Shown one piece after another: positions 5,208 through 6,580 of a DNA stretch of 6,580 bases. Source of the stretch: Bacillota bacterium (lineage in GTDB: Bacteria > Bacillota > UBA4882 > UBA10575); contig JAAYMP010000122.1 in the NCBI GenBank assembly GCA_012521315.1, positions 1 to 6,580 of the forward strand. Direction: 5' to 3'. The position numbers were made by a program, and so were the translations under genes. How positions within the stretch are numbered: the stretch's first letter is position 1; every line of letters begins with the position of its first letter. Under the pieces are notes generated by a model. The model made no database searches and was not told where the DNA came from. It was given only the letters and a program-made list of their open reading frames with translations.

Positions 5208-5254
5208 ATTTATTCATTGGAATCGACATCGCCTTCATCCTTTTAACAATTCAA

Positions 5255-6118
5255 TCAAGAATGGTTCCGTTGGCAAACGGCCACCCGGGGCCATCCGGAA
5301 TAATCCTGATAAGAAAGGACCTGCGCAAAACCGGCGGCCTTCGCCAGTTTCGCGATCACGGGCCATTGGTCATGCCCGTGTTCTAAAGCCAGAAACCCAT
5401 CGGGCGCCAAATAGGCGGGGGCTTCGGCAATGATCCGGGCGATCACCTCGGTCCCGCTCGGGCCGCCATCCAGGGCCGGGCGCGGTTCATTCCGGACTTC
5501 CGGGGCCAAAGTGGGGAGCACTGCGGTGGGGATATAGGGCGGGTTTGTCACAATGCCGGAATAAACCGGCTGTTCACGGCCGGTCACGGCGGCAAAGAGA
5601 TCCCCGCAATAAAAACTGATCCGGTCCGTCAACTGATGCGCTTCGGCATTGGCCGCGGACACTTGTAAAGCGGCCGGGGAAAGATCGACGGCATCGATCT
5701 GAAAACCCGGTAAATAATGGACCAGGGCAATGGCGATCACCCCGCTGCCCGTTCCCAATTCCAAAAGACGCCCCGTCCCCCGGGGCCGGCACAACTCAAC
5801 TGCCTTTTCGACCAGGATTTCGGTCTCCGGCCGGGGGACCAAAACATCGGGAGTAATCTGAAACTCCCAGTTTAAAAAGGATTTTCTTCCCGTAATGTAA
5901 GCCAGCGGCTGACCGGACAAGCGCCGGCGAATCAGATCCTTGTAAGCATTAAGCTCGCTGTCGGTCAAAGGACGGTCACCTTCAATGTACAACCGGATGC
6001 GGTCGGTCCCCAGCAGATGAGCCATTAAGAGTTCGGCTTCCAGCCGTGGCCCTTCCAGACCCCTTTTGCCAAAAAAACGAGCCGTTTCCCGCAGGACCGT
6101 CTCTACGGTCAGGCTCAT
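5255..6118 (-). CDS. prmC: Release factor glutamine N5-methyltransferase PrmC (HemK)
   Basis: PrmC transfers a methyl group from S-adenosylmethionine to the glutamine side-chain of the GGQ motif in release factors RF-1 and RF-2, which makes termination efficient. At 287 residues it has the usual length. Residues 1-75 form the helical release-factor-binding domain; YITGRKSFL (74-82) and VPRPETE (94-100) are the family linker signatures. The SAM-binding motif LELGTGSGVIAI is at 119-130, an acidic VDLSPAAL at 144-151, the catalytic NPPY at 192-195, and EPRPALDGGPSG at 211-222. The final DYSGWPRVAV (272-281) matches the usual D-x-x-G-x-x-R-V ending. Its ATG overlaps the prfA stop as ATGA, implying translational coupling, and GGCGGAG precedes it within prfA. 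Identification is near certain. Confidence 0.96.
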   Translation of the reverse strand: MSLTVETVLRETARFFGKRGLEGPRLEAELLMAHLLGTDRIRLYIEGDRPLTDSELNAYKDLIRRRLSGQPLAYITGRKSFLNWEFQITPDVLVPRPETEILVEKAVELCRPRGTGRLLELGTGSGVIAIALVHYLPGFQIDAVDLSPAALQVSAANAEAHQLTDRISFYCGDLFAAVTGREQPVYSGIVTNPPYIPTAVLPTLAPEVRNEPRPALDGGPSGTEVIARIIAEAPAYLAPDGFLALEHGHDQWPVIAKLAKAAGFAQVLSYQDYSGWPRVAVCQRNHS

Positions 6119-6580
6119 GCCACTCCGCCTTCATTCATCGCCTGCAACTTCTCGGTCTGTTCCGAGAGGCGCAGCTTTGAGATTAACTCGTCCAGATCAC
6201 CGGCGATAATGCTGTCCAAACGGTAGAGGGTTAGGTCAATCCGGTGGTCGGTCACCCGGTTCTGCGGGAAATTATACGTCCGGATGCGCTCGCTCCGGTC
6301 ACCGGATTTGACAATACTCCGCCGGGTGGAGGCCAACTCCGCCTGTTGCTCCTGTTGCAACTTGTCAAGCAACCGCGCGCGCAGAATTTTCAAAGCTTTT
6401 TCCCTGTTTTTATGTTGCGACTTCTCGTCCTGACAGGTAACCACCATACCGGTGGGCAGATGGGTGATCCGCACCGCCGAGTCGGTCGTATTGACGCTTT
6501 GCCCGCCGTGGCCGGAAGAGCGGTAAACATCGATCCTCAGGTCATTGGGGTCGATCTCCAGTTCAATCTCTTCCGCTTCC
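6115..6580 (-). CDS. prfA: Peptide chain release factor 1 (C-terminal part)
   Basis: Only the last 154 codons of RF-1 are here; the N-terminal and stop-codon-recognition domains lie past the right edge, so the frame runs through position 6580. RF-1 reads UAA and UAG in the ribosomal A site and triggers peptide release. The fragment begins EAEEIELEIDPNDLRIDVY, then RSSGHGGQSVNTTDSAVRIT with the catalytic GGQ at 6507-6499, followed by CQDEKSQHKNREKAL, GDRSERIRTYNFP, NRVTDHRIDLTLYRLD and GDLDELI. The GDRSERIRTYNFPQ...LTLY...LD block distinguishes RF-1 from RF-2. GHGGQSVNTT, rather than the GAGGQHVN form of E. coli, is a Firmicutes-type variant. The TGA stop overlaps the prmC ATG, so the substrate and its methylase are co-translated. 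Confidence 0.96.
   Translation of the reverse strand, partial: EAEEIELEIDPNDLRIDVYRSSGHGGQSVNTTDSAVRITHLPTGMVVTCQDEKSQHKNREKALKILRARLLDKLQQEQQAELASTRRSIVKSGDRSERIRTYNFPQNRVTDHRIDLTLYRLDSIIAGDLDELISKLRLSEQTEKLQAMNEGGVA

Noticed and set aside
5207..5250. Ten-codon minus-strand mini-frame after prmC with AAAGG before it
   Set aside because: It is very short, lies between the prmC stop and the terminator, and nothing indicates that it is expressed.
5138..5386. Plus-strand 82-codon frame with a hydrophobic stretch
   Set aside because: It begins inside the terminator stem and runs antisense into prmC; its hydrophobic run comes from the T tracts of the terminators.

Overview
The window looks like chromosomal DNA of a Gram-positive anaerobe, most likely a Clostridia-type member of the Bacillota. 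This is inferred from a ~630-residue clostridial-type glutamine synthetase, a fragment of a protein usually labelled quinate 5-dehydrogenase in Clostridia, strong AGGAGG-like ribosome binding sites paired with TTG starts, U-tailed hairpin terminators, and a Firmicutes-like RF-1 GGQ region. No mobile element, CRISPR array, tRNA or rRNA was recognised.

Layout. (1) 1-217, minus: the start of a quinate-5-dehydrogenase-like gene that runs off the left edge. (2) 218-659: intergenic, with one possible 67-residue small ORF and a TATAAT box. (3) 660-1076, plus: a small stand-alone NlpC/P60 cysteine peptidase, ending in a bidirectional terminator shared with (4) 1117-3012, minus: a large divergent glutamine synthetase with a basic, UVR-like helical tail. 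(5) 3013-3520: a 508-base divergent intergenic region, the richest non-coding part of the window. It holds several AT-rich promoter-like elements, a 17-bp terminator hairpin, and a compact three-way-junction fold on the minus strand. One arm of that fold could also pair with the terminator's own 5' arm. (6) 3521-4441, plus: a cation diffusion facilitator (CDF) transporter with an unusual DD-ND metal site. (7) 4478-5080, minus: a HypB-like GTPase that lacks the usual HypB Cys-His metal segment. (8) 5081-5254: intergenic, with a perfect 17-bp terminator stem and a second plus-strand terminator-like hairpin. (9) 5255-6118 and 6115-6580, minus: prmC and the 3' part of prfA, overlapping by ATGA.

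How the genes fit together. prfA and prmC form a classic pair: PrmC methylates the GGQ glutamine of the release factor encoded just upstream. The other genes are mostly single transcription units set convergently or divergently, so no pathway can be assembled from them. The CDF transporter and the HypB-like GTPase both point to metal handling, but they are convergent and not shown to be linked.

The best candidate for something undescribed is the minus-strand structured RNA plus terminator at about 3263-3408. It could be an attenuator or riboswitch-like leader of the distant glutamine synthetase gene, or an independent small RNA. I could not match it to a known class by eye.
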